Below, in pieces: positions 1 through 9,419 of a stretch of DNA of 64,000 bases (its first letter is position 1; each line of letters starts with the position of its first letter). The stretch covers positions 558,001 through 622,000 of the forward strand of contig NZ_CP022600.1 in NCBI RefSeq assembly GCF_002952215.1, in the 5' to 3' direction. Source of the DNA: Porphyrobacter sp. HT-58-2 (GTDB taxonomy: Bacteria; Pseudomonadota; Alphaproteobacteria; Sphingomonadales; Sphingomonadaceae). A program made the position numbers and the translations under genes. The notes under the pieces are model-generated. The model did not search any database and had not been told where the DNA came from. It saw only the letters and a list, made by a program, of their open reading frames with translations.

Positions 1-1
1 G

Positions 2-1018
2 CCCGGGGTCGATGCGCATTCGGATGGCAACGAGGCGACCAGCCCGACCACGCCCGAAGTCTGGGCCGAACATTCGGTCTGGCCGCAAGACCCCGGCTTT
101 GCCCGCGCGCTCGCCAATGGCGGGGTGACGGCACTGCAAATCCTGCCCGGATCGGCCAACCTGATGGGTGGACGCTCGGTCACGCTCAAGAACGTGCCGG
201 CGCGCACCATGCAGGGCATGAAGTTCCCCGGCGCGCCCTATGGCCTCAAGATGGCCTGCGGGGAGAACCCCAAGCGTGTCTATGGCAGCCGTGGGCGGAT
301 GCCCTCGACCCGGATGGGCAACATCGCCGTCAACCGCGAAACCTGGCTGGACGCGATCGACTACGCCAACAACAAGGACGCCAAGCGCGACATCGGCAAG
401 GAGACGCTGGTCGGCGTGCTGAAGGGCGAGATCCTCGTTCACAACCACTGCTACCGCGCCGACGAAATGGCGCTGGTGATGGATATGGCCAAGGAGATGG
501 GTTACCGCGTCTCGACTTTCCACCATGCGGTTGAAGCCTACAAGATCGGCGACCTGCTGCGCGAAAACGGCGTGTGCAGCGCGATCTGGGCCGATTGGTA
601 TGGCTTCAAGATGGAAAGCTATGACGGCATCCTCGAAAATGCCGCCTTCCTCCAGCGCGAAGGTGCCTGCGTGGTGATCCATTCGGATGACGCGAACGAC
701 ATCCAGCGATTGAATCAGGAAGCGCGCAAGGCGCAGAAGGCGGGCCTTCGCCTTGGTATCGACATCTCCGATGCGACCGCGATCCAGTGGATCACTCTCA
801 ACGCGGCCAAGGCGATGGGCATCGACCATCTCACCGGCAGCCTTGAACAGGGCAAGATGGCCGACGTGGTGCTGTGGAACGGCGACCCGCTCAGCGTCTA
901 TTCGCGGCCTGAAAAGGTCTGGATCGACGGCGCGCTGATGTTCGATGCGCTCGATCCCAAGATGCGTCCGGTGAGCGATTTCGAGCTCGGCCAGCCCGGT
1001 GAAGGAGATGTGAAATGA
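2..1018 (+). CDS. Amidohydrolase superfamily protein, 3' part (partial)
   Basis: Metal-dependent hydrolase of the imidazolonepropionase-like branch of the amidohydrolase superfamily; the substrate cannot be told. The frame is open from base 2, so the start lies left of the window and about 338 residues are seen. Candidate metal and catalytic residues are visible as HNHCYRADE, STFHHAVEA and the IHSDD stretch, and the C-terminus has the GKMADVVLWNGDPL signature of this family. Its stop overlaps the next start by 4 bases (ATGA), so the two amidohydrolase genes are translationally coupled. The family usually acts in the periplasm when a signal peptide is present, but that end is outside the window. 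Confidence 0.85.
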   Translation, partial: PGVDAHSDGNEATSPTTPEVWAEHSVWPQDPGFARALANGGVTALQILPGSANLMGGRSVTLKNVPARTMQGMKFPGAPYGLKMACGENPKRVYGSRGRMPSTRMGNIAVNRETWLDAIDYANNKDAKRDIGKETLVGVLKGEILVHNHCYRADEMALVMDMAKEMGYRVSTFHHAVEAYKIGDLLRENGVCSAIWADWYGFKMESYDGILENAAFLQREGACVVIHSDDANDIQRLNQEARKAQKAGLRLGIDISDATAIQWITLNAAKAMGIDHLTGSLEQGKMADVVLWNGDPLSVYSRPEKVWIDGALMFDALDPKMRPVSDFELGQPGEGDVK

Positions 1019-2334
1019 AGCGGTTTGCGAGCTGTGGCCTGAGCGCCCTTGCCGTTTTCACTGCCATCACCGCCCCGGCGATGGCGCAGGACGTGACCAT
1101 CACCAACGCCCGGCTGGTGCTGGGCGATGGCGGTGCGCCGATCGACAATGGCACCGTGGTGGTGCGTGGGGGCAGTGTGGTCTATGCTGGCCCGGCAAGC
1201 GGCGCTCCGGCGGGCGGCACGGCGGTGGACGCCAAGGGCGCGTGGGTCACCCCCGGCCTGTTTGCCACCTTGACCACGCTGGGTCTCGCCGATGTTTCGG
1301 CGGTGGGCGAAAGCAACGACATCACCGCTGGCGGTGCGCCTTTCAGCGCGGCGCTGGATGCGGCGACGAGCATCAACCCGACGTCGCAGCACATCCTCGT
1401 CCACAAGGCCGCCGGGATAACCCGCGCCGCGACGACGATGCGCCCTTCGGGCTCGATCTTTGCCGGGCAGGGTGCGATCATCGACCTTGATGGCGATCCG
1501 CGCCCGGTGATTCAGGCGCGCGCCTTCCAGATGATCAATCTCGGCGAAGGCGGAGCCGCCCGCGCCGGTGGCAGCCGCCCGGCGGCGCATGCGCTGCTGC
1601 GCGCTGCCTTGCGCGAGGCGCAGGCGCTGGCGGGCAAACCCGGCCTGCCAGAGACCACGGAAATCGCCAAGGGCGACGACGTGCTGCTCAGCCGGTTCGA
1701 TGCCGAGGCGCTGGTGCCGGTGGTGACAGGGCGGCAGAAACTCTACGTCGAAGTGGACCGCATGGCCGATATCCGCGCCGTGCTGGCTCTGAAGCAGGAA
1801 TATCCCCGCCTTGATCTGGTGCTGGTCGGCGCGACCGAAGGCTGGCTGGTGGCGCGTGACATTGCTGCGGCAGGCGTACCGGTGATTGCCAACGGGTTGA
1901 CCGACCTGCCCGAGACTTTCGAGCAATTGGGCGCGACCCAGTCCAATGCCGGCCGGTTGGCCCGTGCCGGGGTGAAGGTGGCGATCAATGCTTCGACCAT
2001 GCAGGATCCGCGCCGCTTGCAGCAGGTGGCGGGCAACCTTGTCGCCCTGAACCGCGTGCCGGGGGCGGCAGGGATGGAGTGGGGCAAGGCCTTCGCCGCG
2101 ATCAGTTCCGTCCCCGCCGAAATCAGCGGCATGGGCGGAAAGGCCGGCGTGCTCACGCCCGGTGCGCTGGGTGACGTGGTGATTTGGGACGGTGATCCGC
2201 TCGAAGTCGGTTCCGTCCCGACCCGGGTCTGGATCGGCGGGATCAGTCAGGATCTCACCAACCACCAGACCCGCTTGCGTGATCGCTACAACGACCTTGA
2301 CGAAAGCGCCCGGCCCAAGGCTTACGACTGGTAA
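1015..2334 (+). CDS. Periplasmic amidohydrolase-like protein lacking the HxH motif
   Basis: Second member of a tandem amidohydrolase pair, 439 aa, with a signal peptide ending near residue 24 (AMAQ). The N-terminal sandwich (TNARLVLGDGGAP) and the C-terminal GALGDVVIWDGDPL signature place it in the same superfamily as the gene before it. Where active members have a PGLIDxHxH-like metal motif, this protein reads PGLFATLTTLG, with no histidines, and no other HxH is visible. It may therefore be a non-catalytic partner of the upstream enzyme. It starts inside the upstream stop (ATGA) and ends at the start of the FKBP gene (TAATG), so the three genes form one operon. Confidence 0.8.
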   Translation: MKRFASCGLSALAVFTAITAPAMAQDVTITNARLVLGDGGAPIDNGTVVVRGGSVVYAGPASGAPAGGTAVDAKGAWVTPGLFATLTTLGLADVSAVGESNDITAGGAPFSAALDAATSINPTSQHILVHKAAGITRAATTMRPSGSIFAGQGAIIDLDGDPRPVIQARAFQMINLGEGGAARAGGSRPAAHALLRAALREAQALAGKPGLPETTEIAKGDDVLLSRFDAEALVPVVTGRQKLYVEVDRMADIRAVLALKQEYPRLDLVLVGATEGWLVARDIAAAGVPVIANGLTDLPETFEQLGATQSNAGRLARAGVKVAINASTMQDPRRLQQVAGNLVALNRVPGAAGMEWGKAFAAISSVPAEISGMGGKAGVLTPGALGDVVIWDGDPLEVGSVPTRVWIGGISQDLTNHQTRLRDRYNDLDESARPKAYDW

Positions 2335-2822
2335 TGATGCCGAACCTCAAGCTCCTTTCCGCCGCGCTGGGCGGCGCGCTGCTGCTCGCGGCGCAACCGG
2401 CTGCAGCGCAAGACGATCATGCCCAGGACCCCGCCTGGCATACGCAGCAGCAGCTCTATCTGCTGGGCCTGACCCCGGCTGATGGCTGGCACTTCATCGA
2501 TGGCGGGGTGCGCTGGCGCTGGGTGAAATACCTCGCATCCGACCGCAAGCCCACTGTCGCCGATGTCGTTACGGTGCATTATGAAGGCCGCCTGATCGAC
2601 GGAACGGTGTTCGACAGTTCCTATCCGCGCGGGGAGCCAGCCACCTTCCCGCTGGGGCGGCTGGTCAAGGGCTGGCAGATGGCCATCCCGCAAATGGGCG
2701 TGGGCGAGACGATCGAAATCGCGATCCCTGCCGATCTCGCCTATGGGCCGGTCGGACGCGGGCCGATCCCCGGCAATGCGACCCTGGTTTTCACAGTGGA
2801 ACTGATCGCCATCGCAGAGTAG
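2334..2822 (+). CDS. FKBP-type peptidyl-prolyl cis-trans isomerase, exported
   Basis: Prolyl isomerase of the FKBP family, 162 aa, predicted periplasmic. Residues 1-25 form a signal peptide (AQPAAAQ). Residues 70-160 hold the FKBP domain: VTVHYEGRLIDGTVFDSSY, the GxVxGW equivalent (LVKGWQMAIPQMGVGE) and the closing IPGNATLVFTVELI. The start shares bases with the stop of the preceding gene (TAATGATG), and the second ATG at 2337 is equally possible. Being in an operon with two amidohydrolases suggests a folding role for exported proteins, but this is inference. Confidence 0.9.
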   Translation: MMPNLKLLSAALGGALLLAAQPAAAQDDHAQDPAWHTQQQLYLLGLTPADGWHFIDGGVRWRWVKYLASDRKPTVADVVTVHYEGRLIDGTVFDSSYPRGEPATFPLGRLVKGWQMAIPQMGVGETIEIAIPADLAYGPVGRGPIPGNATLVFTVELIAIAE

Positions 2823-2854
2823 CCTCGCTCCCGCATTTGGGGGAGGGATCGACC

Positions 2855-3532
2855 ATGGACGAAGGCATCTGGAATCTCGTTGCGGCAAATGTCGCCTTTG
2901 TCGGCAGTCACTTTGCCATGTCGCACCCGCTGCGGGCGCCGATGGTGAAGGCGCTGGGCGAGAAAGGCTTTTCGCTCGCCTATACCGCCGTCAGCTTCGC
3001 CGCGCTGGGATGGGTCTATTTCGCCTTCCTCGCTGCACCGGGATCAGACTTGCCGGGTTCGGGCGAGGCGGGCTGGATCATCGCCACTGTGCTGACATGG
3101 CCCGCAATGGTGCTGCTGGCGGGCTCTTTCGTGGGCAACCCCGCGCTGCCCACCCCGATGGCGGAACAGCAGACCCGCGCCGAGCCCAAGGGCGCGCTGC
3201 GCGTCACCCGTCACCCGATGATGTGGGGGATCGGGTTATGGGCGATATCCCACATGGCGCTGTTCTGGAGCACGCGGACAATGATCACCGCGCTCGCGAT
3301 GGGCGTGCTGGCGCTGGTGGGCGCCCGGCTTCAGGACGCCAAGAAGGAAGCGCTGATGGGCGCGGCCTGGGCCGAGTGGGAGCGCAAGACGAGCTACTGG
3401 CCGCGCTGGGGCCAGCTTTTCCGCGTCGGCGCGGTACCGCTGATTGCCGGGACCGTGCTGTGGCTGGCGGGAAGCTGGATGCACCTGTGGCGTGCGGACA
3501 TCCCGGCAGGGGTGTTCCGCTGGCTGGGTTGA
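2855..3532 (+). CDS. NnrU family membrane protein
   Basis: Integral membrane protein of the NnrU family (225 aa from the chosen ATG). Hydrophobic segments lie near residues 5-20, 40-60, 75-95, 120-140, 145-160 and 195-210. The RHPMMWGIGLWAISH stretch is the family hallmark and resembles the SAM/lipid methyltransferase-like fold of isoprenylcysteine methyltransferases. NnrU was named from denitrification loci, but homologues are common in non-denitrifiers and the function is unsettled. A TTG start at 2839 is possible, but the GGGGGAGGG tract at 2839-2847 is a good ribosome binding site for ATG 2855. It abuts the convergent crotonase gene with no gap. Confidence 0.85.
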   Translation: MDEGIWNLVAANVAFVGSHFAMSHPLRAPMVKALGEKGFSLAYTAVSFAALGWVYFAFLAAPGSDLPGSGEAGWIIATVLTWPAMVLLAGSFVGNPALPTPMAEQQTRAEPKGALRVTRHPMMWGIGLWAISHMALFWSTRTMITALAMGVLALVGARLQDAKKEALMGAAWAEWERKTSYWPRWGQLFRVGAVPLIAGTVLWLAGSWMHLWRADIPAGVFRWLG

Positions 3533-4339
3533 CTACTCGCCCCTGAATACCGCCGCGCGCTTTTCGATCAGCGCGGCAACCCCCTCGGCATGGTCGGCGG
3601 TGGTGTGCATCATCGCCTGCGTATTTGCTGCCATTTCCAGCGCGGTGTCGTAGCTCACCTGTTGTCCCTGCCGCAGCAGGTTCTTGGTGTGGCGCAGCGC
3701 GTGGGGCGGGAGCAGGGCGATCTTCGCCGCCAGCGCGCGGGCTTCGTCCATCAGCGCCTCAGGGGCGACCACGCGGCTGGCCAGACCCCACTCCTTCGCG
3801 GTCGCGGCGTCGATCACGTCGCCGGTGTAGAACAGTTCTGCCGCGCGGCTCATCCCGATCACGCGGGGCAGGATCCAGGTGCCGCCATCGCCGGGGATGA
3901 TCCCCAATTTGAGGAAGGTCACCCCGAACTTCGCCGTTTCGCTGGCGATGCGGATATCGGCAAGGCAGGCGACATCGCAGCCCAGCCCGATCGCCGGGCC
4001 GTTGACCGCCGCGATTACCGGCACGCGCAGGCCATAAAGGGCGCGCAGCATCTGGTGGATATTGTCGCGGTAGCCGTCGGAAATCGCCGGGGTGGTGCCG
4101 CCGAAAGTGCCGGTCTTGTCGCGCATCGCCTTGATGTCGCCGCCCGCGCTGAAGGCCCGCCCCGCGCCGGTCAGAATCACCACCCGGCATTCCATGTCGC
4201 GGTTGATCGCGTTCGCCACACGCACAAACTCATCCCCGTCGCCCGGTGCGCCCAGCGGGTTCATGGTCTCCGCCCGGTCAAGCGTGAGGATCGTGACGGG
4301 GCCTTCCTTGGCGATCTGGATCAGGGACGTTTCCGGCAT
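3533..4339 (-). CDS. Enoyl-CoA hydratase/isomerase (crotonase) family protein
   Basis: Acyl-CoA-processing enzyme of the crotonase superfamily, 268 aa from the ATG at 4339 (a TTG at 4366 would add nine residues). The first oxyanion-hole motif is AFSAGGDI near residues 62-69 and the second is NGPAIGLGCD near 113-122. The positions equivalent to the two catalytic glutamates of rat mitochondrial enoyl-CoA hydratase look like Asp (GLGCD) and Phe/Leu (FGVTFLKLG), while an aspartate sits in IIPGDGG. That pattern occurs in many crotonases that are isomerases or act on other acyl-CoAs, so hydratase activity should not be assumed. It is a single gene, divergent from the MlaA-like gene. Confidence 0.85.
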   Translation of the reverse strand: MPETSLIQIAKEGPVTILTLDRAETMNPLGAPGDGDEFVRVANAINRDMECRVVILTGAGRAFSAGGDIKAMRDKTGTFGGTTPAISDGYRDNIHQMLRALYGLRVPVIAAVNGPAIGLGCDVACLADIRIASETAKFGVTFLKLGIIPGDGGTWILPRVIGMSRAAELFYTGDVIDAATAKEWGLASRVVAPEALMDEARALAAKIALLPPHALRHTKNLLRQGQQVSYDTALEMAANTQAMMHTTADHAEGVAALIEKRAAVFRGE

Positions 4340-4440
4340 CGGGGCAACCTTGCACAATTGCGACAATCAGTTCAGCCTGCGTATAGGCGGGCGGTATCAA
4401 GGGCAAGGTCACTGGCCTTGCGCCCCTTGCTATTGATAGG

Positions 4441-5460
4441 GTGAAGCGGAGAACCCGATTGCCGAGTCTTGCCCTGTTCGCCACCTCTCAACCAATGCTG
4501 AGTGCGGCGCTGGCGGCAACCGCGCCGCTGGTGCCTGTGCCGCAGGATGCAGGCATGGCCACGGTCGTGCCGATCGTGTGGAGCCTCGCTGCACAGGACA
4601 GCTCCCCGCCCGAAGGCGCACCGCTGCCTCAAGCCGATGCGCCCGACGAGGAAGTTACCGAAATCCTCGTCGAAGGTGCCTATGGCCCGCCCAAGGGCGA
4701 TCCGGTCGAACAGTTCAACGCCGAAAGCTATCGCCTGACCCAGGCGGTCGATTCCGCATTGGTCGAGCCGGTCGCCTATGCCTATCGCGACGGTCTGCCC
4801 GAACCGATCCGCGATGGCCTGGGCAATGTCGTGCGCAATCTGGGCGAGCCGAGCAATGCCCTGAATTTCCTGTTGCAGGGCAAGGTCGGCAAGGCGTTCG
4901 AGACGCTGGGGCGGCTGGCGGTCAATTCGACGCTGGGGCTGGGCGGACTGTTCGATGTCGCGGGCAAATCGCGCATGAACCTGCCCTATCGCCGCAACGG
5001 CTTCGCCAACACTTTGGGCTATTACGGGGTCGGGCCGGGGGCCTATCTCTACCTGCCGGTGACCGGCGCGACGAGCGTGCGCGATCTGGCGGGCAGCACG
5101 CTCGATCAGGCGCTGCTGCCCTTCGTGGTCGGCAAACCCTTCAACCGCCCGGCCTATGCCGCGACCTATTTCGTGGTCAACGGCCTCGACCAGCGGCTGG
5201 AATTCGATGAGGAACTGGCCGCCATCGAAGCCTCGGATGATCCTTACGGGCTGCGCCGCGACACCTATCTCGAACGACGGCGGCGCGAGATTGCGGCGCT
5301 GAAGGGCGAGGTGCTGCCGGAGGACGAAGACGAGGATAGCGCGCTCGAGGAACTGGAAGCGCTGAAGAAGGCCGCTGCTGCGGCTGCGGCGCCTGCCGAT
5401 GGCGCGACAATGGAACTGCCCGCCAATCCCGAGGCGTTGCTGATCACCCGCCCGCGTTAG
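4441..5460 (+). CDS. MlaA (VacJ)-like outer-membrane phospholipid protein without lipobox
   Basis: Homologue of MlaA, which in the Mla system removes misplaced phospholipid from the outer leaflet of the outer membrane. The MlaA domain spans roughly residues 90-255 (EPIRDGLGNVVRNLGEPSN, LGRLAVNSTLGLGGLFD, GYYGVGPGAYLYLPVTG). The start is GTG 4441. The N-terminus looks like a signal peptide, but the whole protein contains no cysteine, so it cannot be a classical lipoprotein as MlaA is in E. coli. The C-terminal 60 residues are acidic, then alanine-rich (DEDEDSALEELEALKKAAAAAAA). No mla transporter genes are nearby. Its 3' end overlaps the convergent gene at 5444 by 17 bases. Confidence 0.85.
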   Translation: MKRRTRLPSLALFATSQPMLSAALAATAPLVPVPQDAGMATVVPIVWSLAAQDSSPPEGAPLPQADAPDEEVTEILVEGAYGPPKGDPVEQFNAESYRLTQAVDSALVEPVAYAYRDGLPEPIRDGLGNVVRNLGEPSNALNFLLQGKVGKAFETLGRLAVNSTLGLGGLFDVAGKSRMNLPYRRNGFANTLGYYGVGPGAYLYLPVTGATSVRDLAGSTLDQALLPFVVGKPFNRPAYAATYFVVNGLDQRLEFDEELAAIEASDDPYGLRRDTYLERRRREIAALKGEVLPEDEDEDSALEELEALKKAAAAAAAPADGATMELPANPEALLITRPR

Positions 5461-5878
5461 AGCGAGCCAGATCGCACCAGCGCGCGAAGTTGCGCACCGT
5501 CAGCGGCCAGTCATGAGGCCATTCGGGCAGATCGTTCTCCGGAATGCCCAGCTGATCGGCCCAATCGCTGATCCAGTCCATCTCGATGTCGCCATCGTCG
5601 ATATACAGATCGTGTTGCAGGTGATCGTCGGGGTGCGGCGTGAGGCGAGGTTCGACGTAGAACAACGCCTGCGCCCAGACGAAGCGGGCCGCCTCGGGCG
5701 AGCAATCCTGTGCCATCATCGCGAGGAATTCCGCCTCCGTCGGGTTGGGGCGGCGCGCGGCGACCCGGGCATGGGCCTTGCGAATGCTCAGGCCCGCCAT
5801 GCCGAACACGATAGCCACGAAGGCGATGACAAACCCTGTCTTCGCGACCCATTCAGGAAGGCCGAGGATTTCGCCCAA
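5444..5878 (-). CDS. Hypothetical membrane-anchored protein downstream of dxs
   Basis: Unrecognised 144-residue protein. One transmembrane segment near residues 12-31 is followed by a basic stretch (RKAHARVAARR) and a soluble, tryptophan- and aspartate-rich domain (DDGDIEMDWISDWADQLGI, EWPHDWPLTVRNFARW). The start is TTG at 5878. It is supported by a strong AGGAGG site at 5888-5893 that lies over the dxs stop codon, with 9 bases of spacing. It is therefore the second gene of a dxs operon, 13 bases behind dxs. Confidence 0.7.
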   Translation of the reverse strand: MGEILGLPEWVAKTGFVIAFVAIVFGMAGLSIRKAHARVAARRPNPTEAEFLAMMAQDCSPEAARFVWAQALFYVEPRLTPHPDDHLQHDLYIDDGDIEMDWISDWADQLGIPENDLPEWPHDWPLTVRNFARWCDLARSNAGG

Positions 5879-5891
5879 AGGCGCGCGCCTC

Positions 5892-7835
5892 CTACGCCCG
5901 CACTTCCTCGCCCGTTTCGATCCCGGCAGAGTTGTGCTTGAGCGCCTTGAGCACGGTATCGACGATCTGCGGCGCGTTCAGCCCGGCCTCGTCATACTGC
6001 TTCATCGGATCGTCATGATCGATGAAGGTATCGGGCAGGCGCAGGGTGCGAACCTTCAGCCCGTTGTCGGTCAGGCCCTCGTCGCTCGCGAAGGTCAGCA
6101 CATGCGCGCCGAGGCCCCCGATGGCGCCTTCCTCCACCGTCACGATCACTTCATGGGTGCGCATCAGCTTGGCGATCAGGTCTGCGTCCAGCGGCTTGGC
6201 AAAGCGCAGGTCGGCGACGGTGGTGGATAGCCCCTTGGCCTCCAGCGTGTCGGCGGCCTTCAGCGCCTCGGCCAGACGCGCGCCCAGCGACAGGATCGCC
6301 ACCTTGCTGCCTTCGCGCACCAGGCGGCCCTTGCCGATTTCGAGCTTTACCGGAACTTCGGGCAGGGGAACGCCGGTGCCGTTGCCGCGCGGGTAGCGGA
6401 AGGCGATCGGGCCTTCGTCATACTCGGCGGCGGTATAGGTCATGTGGACCAGCTCGGCCTCATCGGCGGCGGCCATGACGACCATGTTCGGCAGGGTGGC
6501 GAGATAGGTGATGTCGAAGCTGCCCGCATGGGTCGCCCCGTCCGCCCCCACCAGCCCCGCGCGGTCGATCGCGAAGCGCACCGGCAGGTTCTGGATGCAC
6601 ACGTCATGCACCACCTGATCGTAAGCGCGCTGGAGGAAGGTGGAGTAAATCGCCGCGAAGGGCCGCATGCCTTCCGCCGCCAGACCCGCCGCGAAGGTCA
6701 CGGCGTGCTGTTCGGCAATGCCGACGTCGAAGGTGCGGGTGGGGTGCGCCTTGGCGAACTTGTCCACCCCGGTGCCGCTCGGCATGGCGGCGGTGATTGC
6801 ACAAATCTTGTCGTCAGTTTCGGCAAGCTTCGCCAGCGTCAGGCCGAACACGTCCTGATAGGCGGGTGCGCTGGGCGCGCTCTTGGCCTTTTCGCCGGTG
6901 ACGACGTTGAACTTGGGCACGCCGTGATACTTGTCGGCGCTGTTTTCAGCCGGGGCATAGCCCTTGCCCTTTTCGGTCACGACATGGATCAGCACCGGGC
7001 CTTCGGAGGTGTCACGCACGTTCTCCAGCACGGGCAGCAGGTGATCGAGGTTATGCCCGTCAATCGGGCCGACATAGTAGAAGCCGAGTTCCTCGAACAA
7101 AGTCCCGCCGGTCACCATGCCGCGGGTGAATTCCTCGGCCTTGCCGACCGCATCGTGCAACCGTCGGCTCATCTTCTGGATCGCGCGGCTCGCGAGGCTG
7201 CGGATGCCAAGATATTCGGAGGACGACACCATCCGCGCGAGATAGGCGGACAGGCCTCCCACCGGCGGCGCAATCGACATGTCGTTGTCGTTGAGGATCA
7301 CGATCAGCCGGTTGCCCGCCTGGGCTGCGTTGTTCATCGCTTCGTAGGCCATGCCGGCGCTCATCGAACCATCGCCGATCACGGCAATGCCCCGACCCGG
7401 TTCGCCCTTCAGCTTGTTGGCGATGGCAAAGCCGAGCGCCGCGCTGATCGAGGTGGAGGAATGCGCCGCGCCGAAGGGATCGTATTCACTCTCCGAACGC
7501 TTGGTGAAACCGGAGAGGCCCCCGCCCTGCCGCAGGGTGCGGATCCGGTCACGGCGGCCGGTGATGATCTTGTGCGGATAGCACTGATGCCCGACGTCCC
7601 ACACCAGCTTGTCGTCAGGCGTGTTGAACACATAGTGGATCGCGACCGTCAGCTCGACCACGCCGAGCCCCGATCCCAGATGCCCGCCCGACGTGCTGAC
7701 CGCGTCGATCATCTCGGCGCGCAGTTCATCGGCGAGCTGGCGGAGCTGTTCCGGCTTGAGGCGGCGAAGATCGTCGGGTGTGTTGACGAGATCAAGCAGC
7801 GGGGTCTTCGGGGGCGTGTGAGGCGATTGATTCAT
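5892..7835 (-). CDS. dxs: 1-deoxy-D-xylulose-5-phosphate synthase
   Basis: Thiamine-diphosphate enzyme that condenses pyruvate and glyceraldehyde 3-phosphate in the first step of the MEP isoprenoid pathway; it supplies carotenoid, quinone and hopanoid synthesis. The 647 aa length is normal. Seen in order: [12 protein letters not shown], the ThDP motif [18 protein letters not shown], the transketolase-type middle domain ([31 protein letters not shown]) and the C-terminal transketolase domain. ATG 7835 is preceded by GGGGGTT. It is followed by a small membrane protein gene with which it forms an operon. Confidence 0.97.
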   Translation of the reverse strand: MNQSPHTPPKTPLLDLVNTPDDLRRLKPEQLRQLADELRAEMIDAVSTSGGHLGSGLGVVELTVAIHYVFNTPDDKLVWDVGHQCYPHKIITGRRDRIRTLRQGGGLSGFTKRSESEYDPFGAAHSSTSISAALGFAIANKLKGEPGRGIAVIGDGSMSAGMAYEAMNNAAQAGNRLIVILNDNDMSIAPPVGGLSAYLARMVSSSEYLGIRSLASRAIQKMSRRLHDAVGKAEEFTRGMVTGGTLFEELGFYYVGPIDGHNLDHLLPVLENVRDTSEGPVLIHVVTEKGKGYAPAENSADKYHGVPKFNVVTGEKAKSAPSAPAYQDVFGLTLAKLAETDDKICAITAAMPSGTGVDKFAKAHPTRTFDVGIAEQHAVTFAAGLAAEGMRPFAAIYSTFLQRAYDQVVHDVCIQNLPVRFAIDRAGLVGADGATHAGSFDITYLATLPNMVVMAAADEAELVHMTYTAAEYDEGPIAFRYPRGNGTGVPLPEVPVKLEIGKGRLVREGSKVAILSLGARLAEALKAADTLEAKGLSTTVADLRFAKPLDADLIAKLMRTHEVIVTVEEGAIGGLGAHVLTFASDEGLTDNGLKVRTLRLPDTFIDHDDPMKQYDEAGLNAPQIVDTVLKALKHNSAGIETGEEVRA

Positions 7836-7997
7836 AACCCCCAGCCTTACACATGGAAATCAGGCCTGTCGATTGAAGGCTTGCGCCAGATCAAACGCGG
7901 TGTTCTTGGTTGCGTGCTCGCCTTGCGCGGGCACATCCTCGGTGCTGTTCCCTCCGCTACGCTACGGGGCACCTGCGGCTCGCGCGCGTGCGCTCGC

Positions 7998-8017
7998 GGC
8001 CCGTCCTGAGGCGGGCC
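7998..8017 (-). terminator. Weak dyad downstream of the Fur-family gene
   Basis: GGCCCG and CGGGCC arms (6 bp) flank an 8-base loop just after the stop codon of the minus-strand Fur-family gene. There is no T-run, so it is at best part of a Rho-dependent or weak terminator. The remaining bases to the dxs start show no gene. Confidence 0.3.
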
Positions 8018-8025
8018 GGGGAAAT

Positions 8026-8490
8026 CTATGCACACCCCTTGCACAGCCCGCGGATCTCCAGCACCGGGCGTTCGGCCTTGAACTGGCGCGATGTGGCGAT
8101 GGCCCGCACAGCGCGGCTCACGGTCTCGTCATCGACATGGGCGGCCTCACCGCATTCGTCGCACACCAGGAAGATGCAGTCATGCGCGCAGCCCGGATGG
8201 GTGTTGGCGAGATAGGCATTGGCGCTTTCGACCCGCATCGCGAGGTTGTTGGTCACGAACAGATCAAGGATGCGATAGACCGAATTGGGCGCCACCCGCT
8301 TGCCGCGCGCGGCCGAAAGATTGTCGGCGATGTCATAGGCCGAGACCGGGCGTTCGTGCCGCGCGAGTTCGGCGAACACCGCCTCACGCATTGAAGTCCA
8401 CTGCTCCCCGCCGGACACCAGCGCCCGCGCCGCCTCCGCGATCAGATCCGCGCCGTGATGTTCGTGATGGGTGTGAGCGTGCGGTGCCAT
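8026..8490 (-). CDS. Fur family regulator, Zur-like
   Basis: Metal-sensing repressor of the Fur family; features point to zinc (Zur). 154 aa from ATG 8490. The start region is histidine-rich ([10 protein letters not shown]). Then come a winged helix ([37 protein letters not shown]) and a dimerisation domain with two CxxC pairs (CDECGE and the C-terminal CKGCA) plus HVDDE, as expected for the structural zinc site. The lone position between dxs and msrA gives no operon clue. No target box was identified. A general Fur or other metal sensor cannot be excluded. Confidence 0.85.
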   Translation of the reverse strand: MAPHAHTHHEHHGADLIAEAARALVSGGEQWTSMREAVFAELARHERPVSAYDIADNLSAARGKRVAPNSVYRILDLFVTNNLAMRVESANAYLANTHPGCAHDCIFLVCDECGEAAHVDDETVSRAVRAIATSRQFKAERPVLEIRGLCKGCA

Positions 8491-8547
8491 ATCTGCCAAT
8501 ATAATCAGGCAAGCGGACAAGCGCCAGTGGCAGGAGTGGTCGGACGG

Positions 8548-9231
8548 CTACCTATCATCCTTCAGGAAGCTTGCCCGGTAATGCTGCGGGAACATCGCCT
8601 TCAATGCCGCCACCTTGGGCGCGTCCCAGCGCAGGATATAGCCGTGACGCGGGTTCTTCAGCATGAAATCCTGATGATAGGTTTCCGCCGGATAGAACGC
8701 CTTGTAGGGCTCGATCGCGGTGACGATCGGCTTCGACCACAGCCCCGATTTGCCGAGCTGGGCGATATAGGCCTTGGCGACCGCGGCCTGTTCGGCGTTG
8801 GTCGGCACGATGGCGCTGCGATAATGCGCGCCCACATCGGGGCCTTGGCGGTTCTTCAGTGTCGGATCGGCGACTACGGCGAAGAAGATCCGCAGCAACT
8901 GGTCGTAACGCACCACCGCGGGATCATAGGTGATGCGCACCGCCTCGGCGTGATCGGTGACGCCGGTGACAACGATATCGTATTTCGCGCTCGCCGCGTT
9001 GCCGCCGTGAAAGCCCGAAACGGCGCTGGTCACGCCCTTGACGTGGCTGAACACGCCCTCGACGCCCCAGAAACAGCCCCCTGCAAAAACGGCGGTCTTG
9101 AGACCTTTGGGCTCTTTGGCGATGCGGGTGGCGGCGGGGGTGGCAACTGCCTCTTCAGCCGCCACCGCCGGATCGGAGCAGGCGCTCAAAGCGAGCGAGC
9201 TGGCAAGGATCAGCGCGGCGAGGCGCTTCAC
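8548..9231 (-). CDS. msrA: Peptide-methionine (S)-S-oxide reductase, lipoprotein-type
   Basis: Repairs methionine S-sulfoxide in proteins. 227 aa with a lipoprotein signal (ALSACSD), so probably membrane-anchored in the envelope. The catalytic [11 protein letters not shown] motif is near residues 51-61, followed by GFHGG and the [14 protein letters not shown] region. It starts inside the stop of a small upstream gene (ATGA at 9228-9231). MsrA is usually cytoplasmic; exported forms protect envelope proteins from oxidants. Confidence 0.95.
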   Translation of the reverse strand: MKRLAALILASSLALSACSDPAVAAEEAVATPAATRIAKEPKGLKTAVFAGGCFWGVEGVFSHVKGVTSAVSGFHGGNAASAKYDIVVTGVTDHAEAVRITYDPAVVRYDQLLRIFFAVVADPTLKNRQGPDVGAHYRSAIVPTNAEQAAVAKAYIAQLGKSGLWSKPIVTAIEPYKAFYPAETYHQDFMLKNPRHGYILRWDAPKVAALKAMFPQHYRASFLKDDR

Positions 9232-9419
9232 CGGGCGCGCTCCGCCGGGGGAATCACGAAGTCAGCGGTCGGCTGGAGTGTCTCGGGCATGGTCGCCGCT
9301 TGCGCGGGAGATGACAGCGCCTCGTCCCAGGTGCGGGCATTGGCCCCGGCAACCAGCAGTGCGCCGAGCGCGAAGCCGATCGAGAAGTTGCGGACAAGGT
9401 CGGGCGAGAAGAGGCGCAT
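9228..9419 (-). CDS. Small hypothetical exported protein coupled to msrA
   Basis: 63-residue protein starting at ATG 9419 ([20 protein letters not shown]). A single hydrophobic segment near residues 11-26 could be a signal peptide or membrane anchor; the rest is short and proline-rich ([13 protein letters not shown]). Its TGA overlaps the msrA ATG by 4 bases, which argues that it is translated and works with msrA. The longer frame upstream of this ATG is low-complexity and unlikely to be coding. No family recognised. Confidence 0.6.
   Translation of the reverse strand: MRLFSPDLVRNFSIGFALGALLVAGANARTWDEALSSPAQAATMPETLQPTADFVIPPAERAR

Noticed and set aside
898..2265. 455-codon open frame on the minus strand
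   Set aside because: Antisense to the coupled amidohydrolase gene; Arg/His/Gly-rich composition typical of GC-rich shadow frames.
6444..8009. 521-codon plus-strand open frame over dxs
   Set aside because: Antisense to a full-length, highly conserved dxs; low protein-like quality.
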